From contig NZ_NPMS01000006.1 in NCBI RefSeq assembly GCF_002266285.1, positions 124,001 through 188,000 of the forward strand: 64,000 nucleotides of DNA, given 5' to 3'. Source of the DNA: Virgibacillus indicus. Its GTDB lineage: Bacteria > Bacillota > Bacilli > Bacillales > Amphibacillaceae. Shown one piece after another: positions 15,954 to 24,928 of this stretch (the first letter of the stretch is position 1; each line of letters begins with the position of its first letter). Under the pieces are notes generated by a model. The model was not told the origin of the DNA, did not search any database, and was given only the letters and a program-made list of their open reading frames with translations. The translations under genes were made by a program, and so were the position numbers.

Positions 15954-16603
15954 GTCTTGAGCGAATTAAAATTGCCAAACGTGTAGCCCAGGAACTTTCA
16001 GATGGTGAAGTAATTAATCTCGGGGTTGGAATTCCGACATTGATTCCGGATTATCTTGGTGATAAAAAAGTTTATTTGCAATCAGAGAATGGATTGCTGG
16101 GCATGGGACCTACTCCGGACGAAGAAAATATTAATATGGATCTGATCAGTGCCAGTAAAAAACCAATCACTATGGATACGGGAGCATCTCTTTTTGACAG
16201 TTCCGACTCCTTTGTCATGATCCGCGGCGGACATGTGGATTTAGCAGTAATGGGAGCACTCCAGGTTGATCAGTATGGGGAAATTGCCAATTGGGCTGTT
16301 CCTGGAAAGACGATACTGGGAGTTGGTGGTGCCATGGATCTTGTCGCAGGAGCAAAGCGAATAATTATTGCATCCAGGCATCTTGCAAAAGACGGCAGTC
16401 CTAAGCTTGTGAAAGAACTGACTTTCCCAAGCAGTGGCGTAAGAAAGGCCGATATGCTGATAACAGAGCATGCTGTTTTTAAATTTACAGAAAAAGGTAC
16501 GGAACTGATCGAAATTTTATCCGATCTTACCGTTAATGAATTAAAGGAAATTACTGGTGCAGAATTCTTGTATTCGACACAATTAAGTAAAAGTGAAAGC
16601 TGA
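15950..16603 (+). CDS. 3-oxoacid/acetate CoA-transferase subunit B
   Basis: A 217-residue beta subunit. The catalytic Glu sits in the SENG motif within LQSENGLLGMG near residue 45, and GVGIPTLIPDYL, GGHVDLAVMGALQVD and GPTPDE are also family typical. The TTG start overlaps the end of subunit A, with AAAGGAGG before it. It completes the heteromeric CoA-transferase. The immediately downstream beta-oxidation genes show that the CoA ester formed feeds into a four-carbon cycle. Confidence 0.92.
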   Translation: MSLERIKIAKRVAQELSDGEVINLGVGIPTLIPDYLGDKKVYLQSENGLLGMGPTPDEENINMDLISASKKPITMDTGASLFDSSDSFVMIRGGHVDLAVMGALQVDQYGEIANWAVPGKTILGVGGAMDLVAGAKRIIIASRHLAKDGSPKLVKELTFPSSGVRKADMLITEHAVFKFTEKGTELIEILSDLTVNELKEITGAEFLYSTQLSKSES

Positions 16604-16615
16604 GGAGATGGTTTC

Positions 16616-17461
16616 ATGAAACAGGTAACAGTTGTTGGCTCAGGCGTTATGGGCAAAGGAATTGCCTACGCCTGTGCAATTTCGGGATTTAAAGTTTATT
16701 TAAATGATTTGAATGACGAAATCCTAGGGAAGGCGAAAACCGCAATTGATCATTTACTTGATGGCAGTTTTGAAAAAGGCTTTTTAAAAGAAGAAGCATA
16801 CACCAATGCAAAGGAAAACTTACATTATGAAGCAAATCTGGAAGAGGCGGCAAAGGATTCCGATCTTGTGATAGAGGCGGTTCTTGAAAAGATAGATTTA
16901 AAGATTGCTATTTTTAAAAAGCTTGATGAAATTTGTCCGGAAGATACAATTCTGGCCACAAACACCTCGACAATGAGTCCGACTGAAATCGGTGCACAGA
17001 CGTCTCGTCCTGAAAAGGTAGTTGCCATGCATTTCTTCAATCCGGTTCATAAGATGAAGTTAATTGAAGTAATTCGCGGACTGGAAACATCTGATGAAAC
17101 AGTGAGCTATGTTAAACAGGTTAGCGAAGAAATGAGTAAGCAGGCTGTGGAAGTTAATGAATTCCCGGGATTTGTAACCTCAAGAATGAATTGTCTGATA
17201 GGAAATGAAGCAATGAATATGCTGATGGAAGGAGTCGCGAGTGCTGAGGACATTGATAAAGCGATGAAGCTCGGACTAAACCATCCAATGGGCCCGCTTG
17301 AACTATCTGATCTTGTCGGACTCGATACCCGTCTTCGAAATATGGAATATTTATACGAAACACTGGGTGAAAAATACCGTCCGTGTCCATTACTTGTAAA
17401 ATATGTAAAAGCAGGGAGACTTGGCAAAAAAAGTGGCAGCGGTTTTTATGAATATACATAA
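16616..17461 (+). CDS. 3-hydroxyacyl-CoA (3-hydroxybutyryl-CoA) dehydrogenase
   Basis: A 281-residue single-function dehydrogenase. The N-terminal Rossmann motif is GSGVMGKGIA (residues 8-17), NTSTMSPTEIG follows, the catalytic His is in MHFFNPVHKM, and NEFPGFVTSRMN and NHPMGPLELSDLVGLD lie in the C-terminal domain. It oxidises L-3-hydroxybutyryl-CoA to acetoacetyl-CoA with NAD. The start is ATG 16616, 12 bases after the preceding stop, with GAGGAGAT upstream. A length of about 282 is the norm for this form. Confidence 0.93.
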   Translation: MKQVTVVGSGVMGKGIAYACAISGFKVYLNDLNDEILGKAKTAIDHLLDGSFEKGFLKEEAYTNAKENLHYEANLEEAAKDSDLVIEAVLEKIDLKIAIFKKLDEICPEDTILATNTSTMSPTEIGAQTSRPEKVVAMHFFNPVHKMKLIEVIRGLETSDETVSYVKQVSEEMSKQAVEVNEFPGFVTSRMNCLIGNEAMNMLMEGVASAEDIDKAMKLGLNHPMGPLELSDLVGLDTRLRNMEYLYETLGEKYRPCPLLVKYVKAGRLGKKSGSGFYEYT

Positions 17462-17473
17462 GGAGGAATGAGT

Positions 17474-18253
17474 GTGGCGCCATTTGAAAGTGTGAGTGTG
17501 AAGATAGAGGAAGGTATTTTCTGGCTTACGTTGAATCGTCCGGAAGCTAGAAATGCCCTTGATGCAAAGATGCTGGCCGAAATAGATGCAGCTTTCACTG
17601 AAGCTGAAACCAATGATGAAGTCCGAGTAATTGTTGTGCAGGGAGCAGGTGGAAAATCATTTGCTGCAGGAGCAGATATCAAGCAGTTGAATACCCGCAA
17701 ACCACTGGAGGCACTTATTCCAGGTATGCAGGGACTTTATAATAAAATTGAAGATTCCACGAAGGTTACGATTGCAGCAGTCAATGGCTATGCGCTTGGC
17801 GGTGGCTGTGAGCTGGCGTTAGCCTGTGATATCCGAATTGCAAGCAACAAAGCAAAATTAGGATTGCCAGAGCTGAATCTTGGTATTATTCCAGGTGCAG
17901 GCGGCACACAGCGCCTCACTCGTATTATTGGGAAAGGCCGGGCCCTTGATATGATATTAACAGGAAAAATAATTGATGGGGAGGAAGCAGAACGAATCGG
18001 ACTTGTTACACATTTTGTAACGGAGGATGACCTTACCAGAAAAATAGAATCAATTGCTGGAGATATTTTGAAAAAAGGACCGGTTGCAATTCAGCTTGCA
18101 AAATTCGCTGTTCATAAGGGCTATGACATTGATGAAGGTACTGCAATGTGGATTGAAAAATTATCTCAGGCTGTCGCTTTTGGAACAGAAGATAAGGATG
18201 AAGGTACGAAAGCATTTATTGAAAAGAGAAAAGCACAATTTAAAAATAGATAA
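17474..18253 (+). CDS. Enoyl-CoA hydratase (crotonase)
   Basis: Crotonase-fold hydratase of about 260 residues. The oxyanion-hole segments FAAGADIKQL and GYALGGGCELALACD are present, and both catalytic Glu residues are in place (GCELAL and LPELNLGIIPGAGGTQRL). It hydrates crotonyl-CoA to 3-hydroxybutyryl-CoA. An ATG exists at 17468, but AGGAGG (17461-17466) ends just one base before it; GTG 17474 has a proper 7-base spacing, so it is chosen. It sits between the hydroxyacyl-CoA and acyl-CoA dehydrogenases of the operon. Confidence 0.92.
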   Translation: MAPFESVSVKIEEGIFWLTLNRPEARNALDAKMLAEIDAAFTEAETNDEVRVIVVQGAGGKSFAAGADIKQLNTRKPLEALIPGMQGLYNKIEDSTKVTIAAVNGYALGGGCELALACDIRIASNKAKLGLPELNLGIIPGAGGTQRLTRIIGKGRALDMILTGKIIDGEEAERIGLVTHFVTEDDLTRKIESIAGDILKKGPVAIQLAKFAVHKGYDIDEGTAMWIEKLSQAVAFGTEDKDEGTKAFIEKRKAQFKNR

Positions 18254-18272
18254 AGGACAGGGTGATGTGATT

Positions 18273-19433
18273 ATGGATTTTAGTTTCTCGGAAGATATTG
18301 AATTTTTACGTTCAAATGTGCGAAAGTTTGTCAAAGATGAAGTGGAACCACGTGCCATGGAAATCGAGGAAAACGACCATATTCCGGAAGATATTGTTGA
18401 AAAATCAAAGGAAATGGGTTTATTCAGCTTAAGTATCCCGGAGGAATATGGCGGACTTGGACTGGATATGGTCGGAAAATGTGCCATTTATGAGGAACTC
18501 GGAAAAACACATAATGGCTACACAACATTAATTGGAGCACACACTGGAATTGGCACTGTTGGAATTGTGGAGCTTGGAACGGAGGAGCAGAAGCAAAAGT
18601 ATTTGCCGAAAATGGCGACAGGGGAATGGATTGGTGCCTTTGCACTGACGGAGCCTAGTGCTGGTTCAAATGCTGCGAATCTGAAAACAACGGCAGTCAA
18701 AAAAGGGGATAAATATATATTAAATGGCTCTAAGCATTACATCACAAATGCAGTTGATGGTCATGTTTTTACGGTAATGGCTGTTACAGACAGCTCTAAA
18801 GGAGCAAAAGGAATCACATCATTTATAGTGGAAAAAGATTTCCCTGGATTCGTACTGGGCAGTGTGGAACAGAAAATGGGACTTCGGGGTTCTCACTCTG
18901 CAGAACTATTTTTCGAGGACATGGAGGTTCCGGCTGAAAATGTCCTTGGCGAAGAGGGAAGGGGCTACGTCAATGCCTTGAAAATATTGGCAAATGGCCG
19001 CGCCGGACTTGCTGCAAGAAATCTTGGTTCCAGCGAAAAACTGCTGGAACATTCATTGTCCTATGCGAAAGAGCGGGAGCAATTTGGCAATCCAATCCTC
19101 GAAGTGCAGGCAGTTCAGCATATGCTGGCAGATATAAGTATGCAAATTGAAACATTGCGGGCATTAACCTACAGGGTTGCCTGGATGTCTGATCAAAAGA
19201 TGAGAGTTGTCAAAGAGGCTGCAATTGCCAAGTTATTCGGTTCTGAAGTATACAATAAAGTGGCGGATCTGGCAGTTCAAATCCATGGAGGAATCGGCTA
19301 CATGAAAGATTATCCAATCGAGCGCTATTTCCGTGATGCACGAATAACGAAAATCTATGAAGGAACATCTGAAATTCAACGAAATATTATTGCGGGTGAA
19401 TTAATCCGCGAGCTTAAGAAGAAGGAGGGCTAA
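18273..19433 (+). CDS. Acyl-CoA dehydrogenase (short-chain/butyryl-CoA type)
   Basis: A 386-residue flavoprotein. It shows FALTEPSAGSNAA (FAD/substrate site), KMGLRGSHSAELFFEDMEVP, an AARNLG helix and the catalytic Glu in IYEGTSEIQRNI. It introduces the 2,3 double bond into butyryl-CoA-like esters, passing electrons to ETF. The open frame extends to 18084 inside the hydratase gene, but ATG 18273 is preferred: GGGTGAT precedes it and the protein then begins MDFSFSED as is usual. It ends two bases before the thiolase start. Confidence 0.93.
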   Translation: MDFSFSEDIEFLRSNVRKFVKDEVEPRAMEIEENDHIPEDIVEKSKEMGLFSLSIPEEYGGLGLDMVGKCAIYEELGKTHNGYTTLIGAHTGIGTVGIVELGTEEQKQKYLPKMATGEWIGAFALTEPSAGSNAANLKTTAVKKGDKYILNGSKHYITNAVDGHVFTVMAVTDSSKGAKGITSFIVEKDFPGFVLGSVEQKMGLRGSHSAELFFEDMEVPAENVLGEEGRGYVNALKILANGRAGLAARNLGSSEKLLEHSLSYAKEREQFGNPILEVQAVQHMLADISMQIETLRALTYRVAWMSDQKMRVVKEAAIAKLFGSEVYNKVADLAVQIHGGIGYMKDYPIERYFRDARITKIYEGTSEIQRNIIAGELIRELKKKEG

Positions 19434-19435
19434 GC

Positions 19436-20623
19436 ATGAAGGATTCCTTTATTGTCGGATCTGTCAGAACAGCAGTTGGAAAAATGGGTGGAACGCTAAA
19501 AGGTGTAACCGTGGATCATTTAGGTGAAGCGGTCATCCGGGAAGTTTTAAAGCGTTCAGATGCAGATGTAAAAGTAGATGAAGTGATTCTCGGACAGGCG
19601 AAGCAGAGTGCAGATACCTCCAACTTGGCGAGGCTTGCCGCATTACGTGCCGATTTGCCAGTTGACGTCCCCGGCTATACAGTTCATCGTCAGTGTGGAT
19701 CTGGCTTGCAGGCGATAAATAATGCGGATATGCAGATAAAACTTGGATTGTCTGATGTTGTTGTTGCAGGTGGTGCGGAAAGCATGAGTACCGCTCCATA
19801 TTATATCCGAAATGCAAGATATGGCCTAAAAGCTGGTAATGGGCTTTTGCTCGATCCAAATACGGAAAGTCAGCCATGCTCCCAGCCTTCTGAGACATAT
19901 GGAAACCTGACAATGGGGCTGACCGCAGAAAACCTTGCGGAAAAATATAATATTTCCCGAGAAGAGCAGGATCAGTTTGCCAGACGCAGCCAGGAACTTG
20001 CAGCAGCTGCAATTGAAGAAGGTCGTTTTGAAGAAGAAATCGTTCCCTTTGAAGTAAAGGAACGTAAGAAGACAACTGCATTCAAAGTGGATGAACATCC
20101 TCGCCTATCCACACTAGAGCAGCTCAAGAAACTCCGGGCGGTATTTAAGGAAAATGGAACGGTAACTGCTGGAAATGCAAGTGGAAGAAACGATGGAGCA
20201 GCAGCTGTGTTAATGATGAACGAGGAAAAAATAAAGGAATATGGTTTGAAGCCAAAAGCTAAAATCATTGCGCAGGCTGCAAGTGGTGTATCCCCGGATA
20301 TTATGGGAATCGGGCCGGTAGAATCTACCGCCAAAGCATTAAAGCAATGTGGCTTATCCATTGATGATATTGGTTTAATTGAATTGAATGAAGCATTCGC
20401 AGCGCAGGCACTGTCTGTTATCAGAGAAGCAAAAATGGATATAAATCGAGTGAATGTAAACGGGGGAGCGATTGCGTTAGGACACCCGATAGGAGCTACA
20501 GGTGCAGTACTGATGACAAAGCTGCTTCATGAAATGGAACGAAGAAAAGAGAAATATGGCCTTGTTACACTTTGCATTGGTGGAGGGCAAGGTATTTCTA
20601 CAATTATAGAGTACCTCCAATAG
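19436..20623 (+). CDS. Acetyl-CoA C-acetyltransferase (thiolase)
   Basis: A 395-residue thiolase. The nucleophilic Cys is in HRQCGSGLQAI near residue 88, GGAESMS follows, the catalytic His is in NGGAIALGHPIGATGA and the second Cys is in TLCIGGGQG. It splits acetoacetyl-CoA to two acetyl-CoA. The start is ATG 19436 with GGAGGG directly before it, two bases after the dehydrogenase stop. It is the last gene before a terminator and completes conversion of a C4 acid to acetyl-CoA. Confidence 0.94.
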   Translation: MKDSFIVGSVRTAVGKMGGTLKGVTVDHLGEAVIREVLKRSDADVKVDEVILGQAKQSADTSNLARLAALRADLPVDVPGYTVHRQCGSGLQAINNADMQIKLGLSDVVVAGGAESMSTAPYYIRNARYGLKAGNGLLLDPNTESQPCSQPSETYGNLTMGLTAENLAEKYNISREEQDQFARRSQELAAAAIEEGRFEEEIVPFEVKERKKTTAFKVDEHPRLSTLEQLKKLRAVFKENGTVTAGNASGRNDGAAAVLMMNEEKIKEYGLKPKAKIIAQAASGVSPDIMGIGPVESTAKALKQCGLSIDDIGLIELNEAFAAQALSVIREAKMDINRVNVNGGAIALGHPIGATGAVLMTKLLHEMERRKEKYGLVTLCIGGGQGISTIIEYLQ

Positions 20624-20629
20624 AAATGG

Positions 20630-20653
20630 AAGCCGGTTAAATCCGGCTTTTTC
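20630..20653 (+). terminator. Rho-independent terminator after thiolase
   Basis: AGCCGG-ttaaat-CCGGCT followed by TTTTTC. It lies before the 2-hydroxyacid dehydrogenase and may allow partial read-through. Confidence 0.75.
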
Positions 20654-20689
20654 TTCTAAAAAAAATTAAATAAAAAGGAGGAAAGTTAA

Positions 20690-21685
20690 TTGAAGGATCT
20701 TCATATTGTCCAAATTCTTCCCATGTATCATCCAGACGGGGAAGCTATTTTAAATAAGATCGCACATGTTACAAAGTTTGAAACATTTAATGAACAGGAA
20801 ATTATTGATTTTTTATCTAAAAATAAAGTGGATGGAATAATACTTCGGGCTCCTGCAAAGATTACACCTGCAATTCTGGATGCCTGTAAGGATGTAAAGG
20901 CAATTTCAGGAGCGGGGGTTGGGCTTGATAATATTGATGTTGCCTATGCAACGAAGAAGGGGATTCGAGTGCTGCATGCACCAAAAGTAAACAGCCAGGC
21001 AACAGCTGAGCATGCCGTAAGTCTGATTCTTGCTGCTATGAAGGATATTCCTCTATTCCATAATGAAACCAAACAAGGGAATTTCGGTTACCGTGATGGG
21101 AATTTTACAAGGGAGCTTTATCAGAAAAAGCTAGGGTTAATTGGATTTGGCTCGATTGCACAAAAAGTAGCCAAAATTATGAAATATGGATTTGATATGG
21201 ATATTATTGTATATGTCCGGACCATTCATGAGGAAAGAAAAAGGATTGCAGAATCACTGGATGTCGAACTAACGATGTCCATGGATGAAGTGTTCCAGAA
21301 AAGTGATATCGTGAGTTTGCATATCCCGTTAAATAATAAGACAAAAGAGTTGATTGACCGCAAGTATTTTAAAATGATGAAACCATCAGCTGTTCTTATA
21401 AATACAGCACGTGGCGGGGTAATTAATGAGGATGACCTTGTTAGTGCATTGAAGAATAAACAGATTCATCGTGCTGGAATCGATGTTTTCGATAATGAAC
21501 CACCAGCAAAGGATCACCCATTTTTTGATCTGGACGAAATTGTCTTTACTCCGCATGTTGGCGGTATTAGTTTGGAAGCGGCAAGGGCAATGTCCATGAT
21601 TACTGCTGAAAACCTGGCAAAAGCAATAAATGGAGAAGAGCTGGAGACGATTGCTAACAGGAAGGAACTTACTAATATAAAATGA
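20690..21685 (+). CDS. D-isomer-specific 2-hydroxyacid dehydrogenase (SerA-like, short form)
   Basis: A 331-residue NAD-dependent dehydrogenase. It has SGAGVGLDNIDV, the nucleotide motif GFGSIAQ near residue 152, the substrate Arg in NTARGGVI, Glu in VFDNEPPA and the catalytic His in TPHVGGIS. It lacks the C-terminal ACT domain of full SerA, so it is not the regulated serine-pathway enzyme. The start is TTG 20690 behind AAGGAGGAAA. Lying between the acyl-CoA operon and the IclR gene, it may handle a hydroxyacid related to the operon's substrate; the substrate is unknown. Confidence 0.82.
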   Translation: MKDLHIVQILPMYHPDGEAILNKIAHVTKFETFNEQEIIDFLSKNKVDGIILRAPAKITPAILDACKDVKAISGAGVGLDNIDVAYATKKGIRVLHAPKVNSQATAEHAVSLILAAMKDIPLFHNETKQGNFGYRDGNFTRELYQKKLGLIGFGSIAQKVAKIMKYGFDMDIIVYVRTIHEERKRIAESLDVELTMSMDEVFQKSDIVSLHIPLNNKTKELIDRKYFKMMKPSAVLINTARGGVINEDDLVSALKNKQIHRAGIDVFDNEPPAKDHPFFDLDEIVFTPHVGGISLEAARAMSMITAENLAKAINGEELETIANRKELTNIK

Positions 21686-21786
21686 TTGGAGCAGGCTTGC
21701 TATGAAATAGTTAAATAAGCAGCAAACTTGAATCAATATTTGTTAAAATAGTTTAGACAAACGAGCTTCAGCAGAGGTGTAAAACA

Positions 21787-22545
21787 ATGAGTCAAAGTGT
21801 GTTAAAAGCGATAAAATTATTAGACTGCTTCATGAAAAAACAGGAATTATCCCTGATAGAATTAGCCGATCTATCTGGTTATCCAAAAACAACCGTATTC
21901 CGTCTCGTCTCTTCATTGGAAGAAGGCGGACTGCTTGTAAAAGTGAAAAATACAAGCCATGATGTTAAATACAGAATTAGCCTAAAACTGCTCGCACTAG
22001 GCAACCATGTAAGTGAACAATTGGAGTATAAAAAAGCAGCATTTCCCCATATGAAAAAGTTAAATGAGGAAATAAATGAATTGGTTCATATGGTTGTTTT
22101 GGAAGGAAATGAAGCAGTATATGTCGAGAAAATTGATAGTACAAAGCCTGTCCGCCTGGTTGTTGAGGTTGGGGGAAGATCCCCGCTTTATGCAGGATCT
22201 GCTCCAAAGGTTCTGCTGGCAGGAATGGATAACTTGCAGCTGGACAGCTATTTAAGCCATTTGGAACTAAAGAAATTTACGGTAAATACGATTGATAATA
22301 TCGATGATTTAAAAAAAGAAATTGAGGAAATTAAAACAAAAGGCTATGCTTTCAGTCATTCCGAACATTATAAAGATACGATTGGATTTTCCTATCCAAT
22401 CTATGATTATAGTGGAAAAACAGTAGCGGCATTAGGTGTAAGTATCCCAATCAGTGACTATACCAATGAACGAAAACCTGTCATTCTGCAGAACTTAAAA
22501 CAGACTGCGGAAAATATCTGGCATGAGCTGGGGTATAAAGGGTAA
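21787..22545 (+). CDS. IclR-family transcriptional regulator
   Basis: A 252-residue regulator. The N-terminal winged helix (SLIELADLSGYPKTTVFRLVSSL; key residues P, K, T, F, R) is followed by the IclR effector domain, with VHMVVLEGNEAVYVEKID, LYAGSAPKVLLAG and IPISDYT. Members sense small organic acids and repress or activate nearby catabolic genes. The start is ATG 21787, with AGAGGTG upstream. It is the last plus-strand gene before a shared terminator. An ATTCC/GGAAT dyad upstream of the CoA-transferase genes is a plausible target. Confidence 0.88.
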   Translation: MSQSVLKAIKLLDCFMKKQELSLIELADLSGYPKTTVFRLVSSLEEGGLLVKVKNTSHDVKYRISLKLLALGNHVSEQLEYKKAAFPHMKKLNEEINELVHMVVLEGNEAVYVEKIDSTKPVRLVVEVGGRSPLYAGSAPKVLLAGMDNLQLDSYLSHLELKKFTVNTIDNIDDLKKEIEEIKTKGYAFSHSEHYKDTIGFSYPIYDYSGKTVAALGVSIPISDYTNERKPVILQNLKQTAENIWHELGYKG

Positions 22546-22556
22546 TGTAAAAAATT

Positions 22557-22595
22557 AAAACACGGTCTGCCAACTAGTGGTATACCGTGTTTTTT
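22557..22595. terminator. Bidirectional terminator between iclR-type gene and SRPBCC gene
   Basis: AAAACACGGT and ACCGTGTTTT form a 10-bp stem with a 17-base loop, with T-runs in both directions, between two convergent genes. Confidence 0.85.
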
Positions 22596-22600
22596 ATATA

Positions 22601-23056
22601 TTATCTCATAACTGCTCGTTCCTCTTTTATTTTCTCAGCAACTGCTTCCGTCAATTCTTTCGCAGTTTTTGGAACCAGGGACTTCAGGACAGTGTTCATC
22701 ATTGGTCCCATCATGCCTTTTCCTGAAATGTTCAGACAGCCTGTTATTTTTGTGGATGTTCCACTGAGAGCCTCAGCTTCAAAATAACCATCTCCTTTGA
22801 AGTTATCACTTAACCCTTTTAAATCAAAGGTGACCTTCGTCGGTTCCTGCCATTTTGTAATATCTATTCTCATTTTTATTGTTTTTTGAACAATCCCTGT
22901 ATCTCCTTTGAATTTCCAGGTAGATTGTTTTTCGTTTAAGATTTTATGGTCGATATAACCCGGAACCAGAGGAGCCCAATTGTTCATGTCACTAACAAAA
23001 TTCCAAACATTATCTATTGGAATGTTCACATCTTTGCGGTGAATTCCTTTTGGCAT
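22601..23056 (-). CDS. SRPBCC/CoxG-like lipid- or ligand-binding protein
   Basis: A 151-residue START-like protein. The N-terminus VNIPIDNVWNFVSDMNNW and LVPGYIDHK are typical of the CoxG/polyketide-cyclase group (hydrophobic cavity with a long C-terminal helix, here ELTEAVAEKIKEE). The RBS GGAGGGC precedes the ATG. CoxG relatives anchor or bind hydrophobic ligands; no catalytic residues are evident. It is a single gene with no clear operon partner, and its function is unknown. Confidence 0.75.
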   Translation of the reverse strand: MPKGIHRKDVNIPIDNVWNFVSDMNNWAPLVPGYIDHKILNEKQSTWKFKGDTGIVQKTIKMRIDITKWQEPTKVTFDLKGLSDNFKGDGYFEAEALSGTSTKITGCLNISGKGMMGPMMNTVLKSLVPKTAKELTEAVAEKIKEERAVMR

Positions 23057-23259
23057 TTACAGTAGCCCTCCTTTATCTGGTAAGTACCCTTTTTTCTAGC
23101 AAACTATCATTGTATTTATTTTAACAAAGTGCAGCATTTAAGTATATGGATAAAATTGTTAGTGAATTTCTGGCATCCTATAGAAGATATGTTTCAGATC
23201 AGTTTGTTATGTCAGAGTATTTTTGTTTGGAGTATGTCTATAAATTCCGCAGTTGATGT

Positions 23260-23702
23260 AAAGTGCGAACTAAATTCAACGATGAGAATTCCAACGTCCG
23301 CACAGGAAATATAACCACACTTCCAGAATCATATCAGCTATCCACCGAAATATCCTCTCTGTGACCAGTGGCTACTTGTTTCTAGCTGTTTGGGTTTAGA
23401 GAAGTACTCTATGTGCCCGGTGTCTACTTATATCGTGTTGTTTGGGCTTAGAGAAGCGCTCTGTGTGCCTGGTGCCTACTTATTTCTTGTTGTTTGGGCT
23501 TAGAGAGGCGCTCTATATGCCTGGTGTCTACTTATATCGTGTTGTTTGGGCTTAGAGAAGCGCTCTATGTTCCTGGTAGCAACTTGTTTCAGACTATTTG
23601 GGCTCAGAGAAGTACTCCAATTCCTGATAATCCATTCAACTCGCGAAACATCCGTCCGAAGTTGAAATCAACAGGGCAGTTACGTCGCAGCCTATAGAAA
23701 AA
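23260..23702 (+). repeat. Intergenic element, copy 2: five tandem 52-nt hairpin units between conserved flanks
   Basis: It has the same flanks as the copy at 4509-4846, with units starting at 23355, 23407, 23459, 23511 and 23563, an exact 52-nt period. The right flank repeats CGCGAAACATCCGTCCGAAG and ends CTATAGAAAAA. The length difference from copy 1 (105 bases) equals two units. It fills most of the 717-base gap between the SRPBCC and HesB-like genes; 23057-23259 holds only the SRPBCC promoter region. Confidence 0.87.
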
Positions 23703-23773
23703 GCGAATTATTTTTAATTCGTTATAAAGCGTGGGATAATATTGATTAGAAAACAAGATGGGAGCCTAAAAAC

Positions 23774-24073
23774 ATGAAATGTAAAATTAATCGAAATGCT
23801 GCGAAAGAGCTGAAGAAAATGCTTCAAACGGAAGAAGCGGAAGGAAAAATGATTCGTGTCTATGTGACACATCTGCATGGCGATCATGCACATTATGGAA
23901 TCAAGCTTGACACACCAACAGAAGATGACGAAATTGTAAAAACAGATAAGGATATTGATATCATTCTTGATAAACGGGAGGACTTTCTTGACGGAATCTG
24001 GGTTCAGTATTTCTATGTAAATGATGAAGGATTTGTCATAACGAATTCATCGAAAGGCAGTCATAGACATTAA
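23774..24073 (+). CDS. HesB/IscA-fold protein without cluster cysteines (YneR-like)
   Basis: A 99-residue protein with the HesB-like order: amino-terminal helix (NRNAAKELKKMLQ), RVYVTHLHGDHAHYGIKLD, then DEIVKTDKDIDIILDKR and a C-terminal FVITNSS. A-type carriers keep three cysteines to hold an Fe-S cluster; here the only Cys is residue 3 and those positions are replaced, with a His-rich HLHGDHAH stretch. It is therefore not a normal cluster carrier. GGGAGCC lies upstream of ATG 23774. The next gene, an aldo/keto reductase, starts 17 bases after, so the two are probably co-transcribed. Confidence 0.7.
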   Translation: MKCKINRNAAKELKKMLQTEEAEGKMIRVYVTHLHGDHAHYGIKLDTPTEDDEIVKTDKDIDIILDKREDFLDGIWVQYFYVNDEGFVITNSSKGSHRH

Positions 24074-24089
24074 TAGGGGGAGAAATCAT

Positions 24090-24920
24090 ATGATCACAAA
24101 TTTGCAGGATACTGTTACATTAAACAACGGTGTAAAAATGCCGGGATTTGGTTTGGGTGTATATAAGGTTGAAGATAGAAATGTCGTCATTAATTCAGTG
24201 AAAACTGCTCTGAAAAACGGTTATAGAAGCATCGATACAGCTTCCTTCTATAAAAATGAAGAAGGTGTAGGACAGGGAATTAAAGAATCCGGCGTTCCAC
24301 GGGAAGAAATCTTTGTTACATCAAAAGTCTGGAATGATGAGCAGGGTTATGAAAGCACGTTACAAGCATTTGAGAACAGCTTGAAGCGGCTTGACTTAGA
24401 ATATCTGGATCTTTATTTAATCCACTGGCCGGTAAAAGGGATGTATAAAGATACATGGAAAGCAATGGAAAAGCTTTATGCAGATGGAAAAGTACGTGCG
24501 ATTGGTGTAAGCAATTTTCATATTCAACACTTAAGAGATCTTTTAGCAGATTGCAAAGTGAAACCTGTTATTAATCAAGTTGAATTTCATCCACACCTGA
24601 CACAGGTTGAGCTTCGTGATTTCTGTGAAAAGGAAAACATACAAGTTGAGGCATGGTCTCCATTAAAGCGTGGGCAACTTTTGAACGACCCAACTATAAA
24701 TAAAATTGCAAAAAGGCATCAAAAGACCCCAGCACAAATAATTTTAAAATGGGATTTGCAAAATAACGTGATTACAATTCCTAAATCTATTACGGAACAT
24801 CGAATTATCGAAAATGCGGACATATTCGATTTTGGGTTACCAGCAAATGAAATGAATTGGATAAACGATTTAAATATAAATGACAGGAGTGGCACAAACC
24901 CGGATTCCTTTGATGAATGA
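24090..24920 (+). CDS. Aldo/keto reductase (YvgN/YtbE-like)
   Basis: A 276-residue NADPH-dependent reductase of the AKR5 kind. The catalytic tetrad is visible: Asp and Tyr in RSIDTASFYKNE, Lys in TSKVWN, His in YLIHWPV. The C-terminal IPKSITEHRIIENADIFDF is the cofactor-binding signature. It reduces aldehydes such as methylglyoxal to alcohols. The start is ATG 24090 behind GGGGGAG. A close paralogue lies at 27765-28592 on the same strand. Confidence 0.92.
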   Translation: MITNLQDTVTLNNGVKMPGFGLGVYKVEDRNVVINSVKTALKNGYRSIDTASFYKNEEGVGQGIKESGVPREEIFVTSKVWNDEQGYESTLQAFENSLKRLDLEYLDLYLIHWPVKGMYKDTWKAMEKLYADGKVRAIGVSNFHIQHLRDLLADCKVKPVINQVEFHPHLTQVELRDFCEKENIQVEAWSPLKRGQLLNDPTINKIAKRHQKTPAQIILKWDLQNNVITIPKSITEHRIIENADIFDFGLPANEMNWINDLNINDRSGTNPDSFDE

Positions 24921-24928
24921 TGATAAAA

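Noticed and set aside
18084-18272. 63-codon extension of the acyl-CoA dehydrogenase into the hydratase gene
   Set aside because: Out-of-frame reading of the hydratase; the normal N-terminus begins at 18273.
23355-23620. CRISPR array
   Set aside because: The 52-nt units are contiguous with no unique spacers, no cas genes are nearby, and a matching flanked copy exists at 4509.
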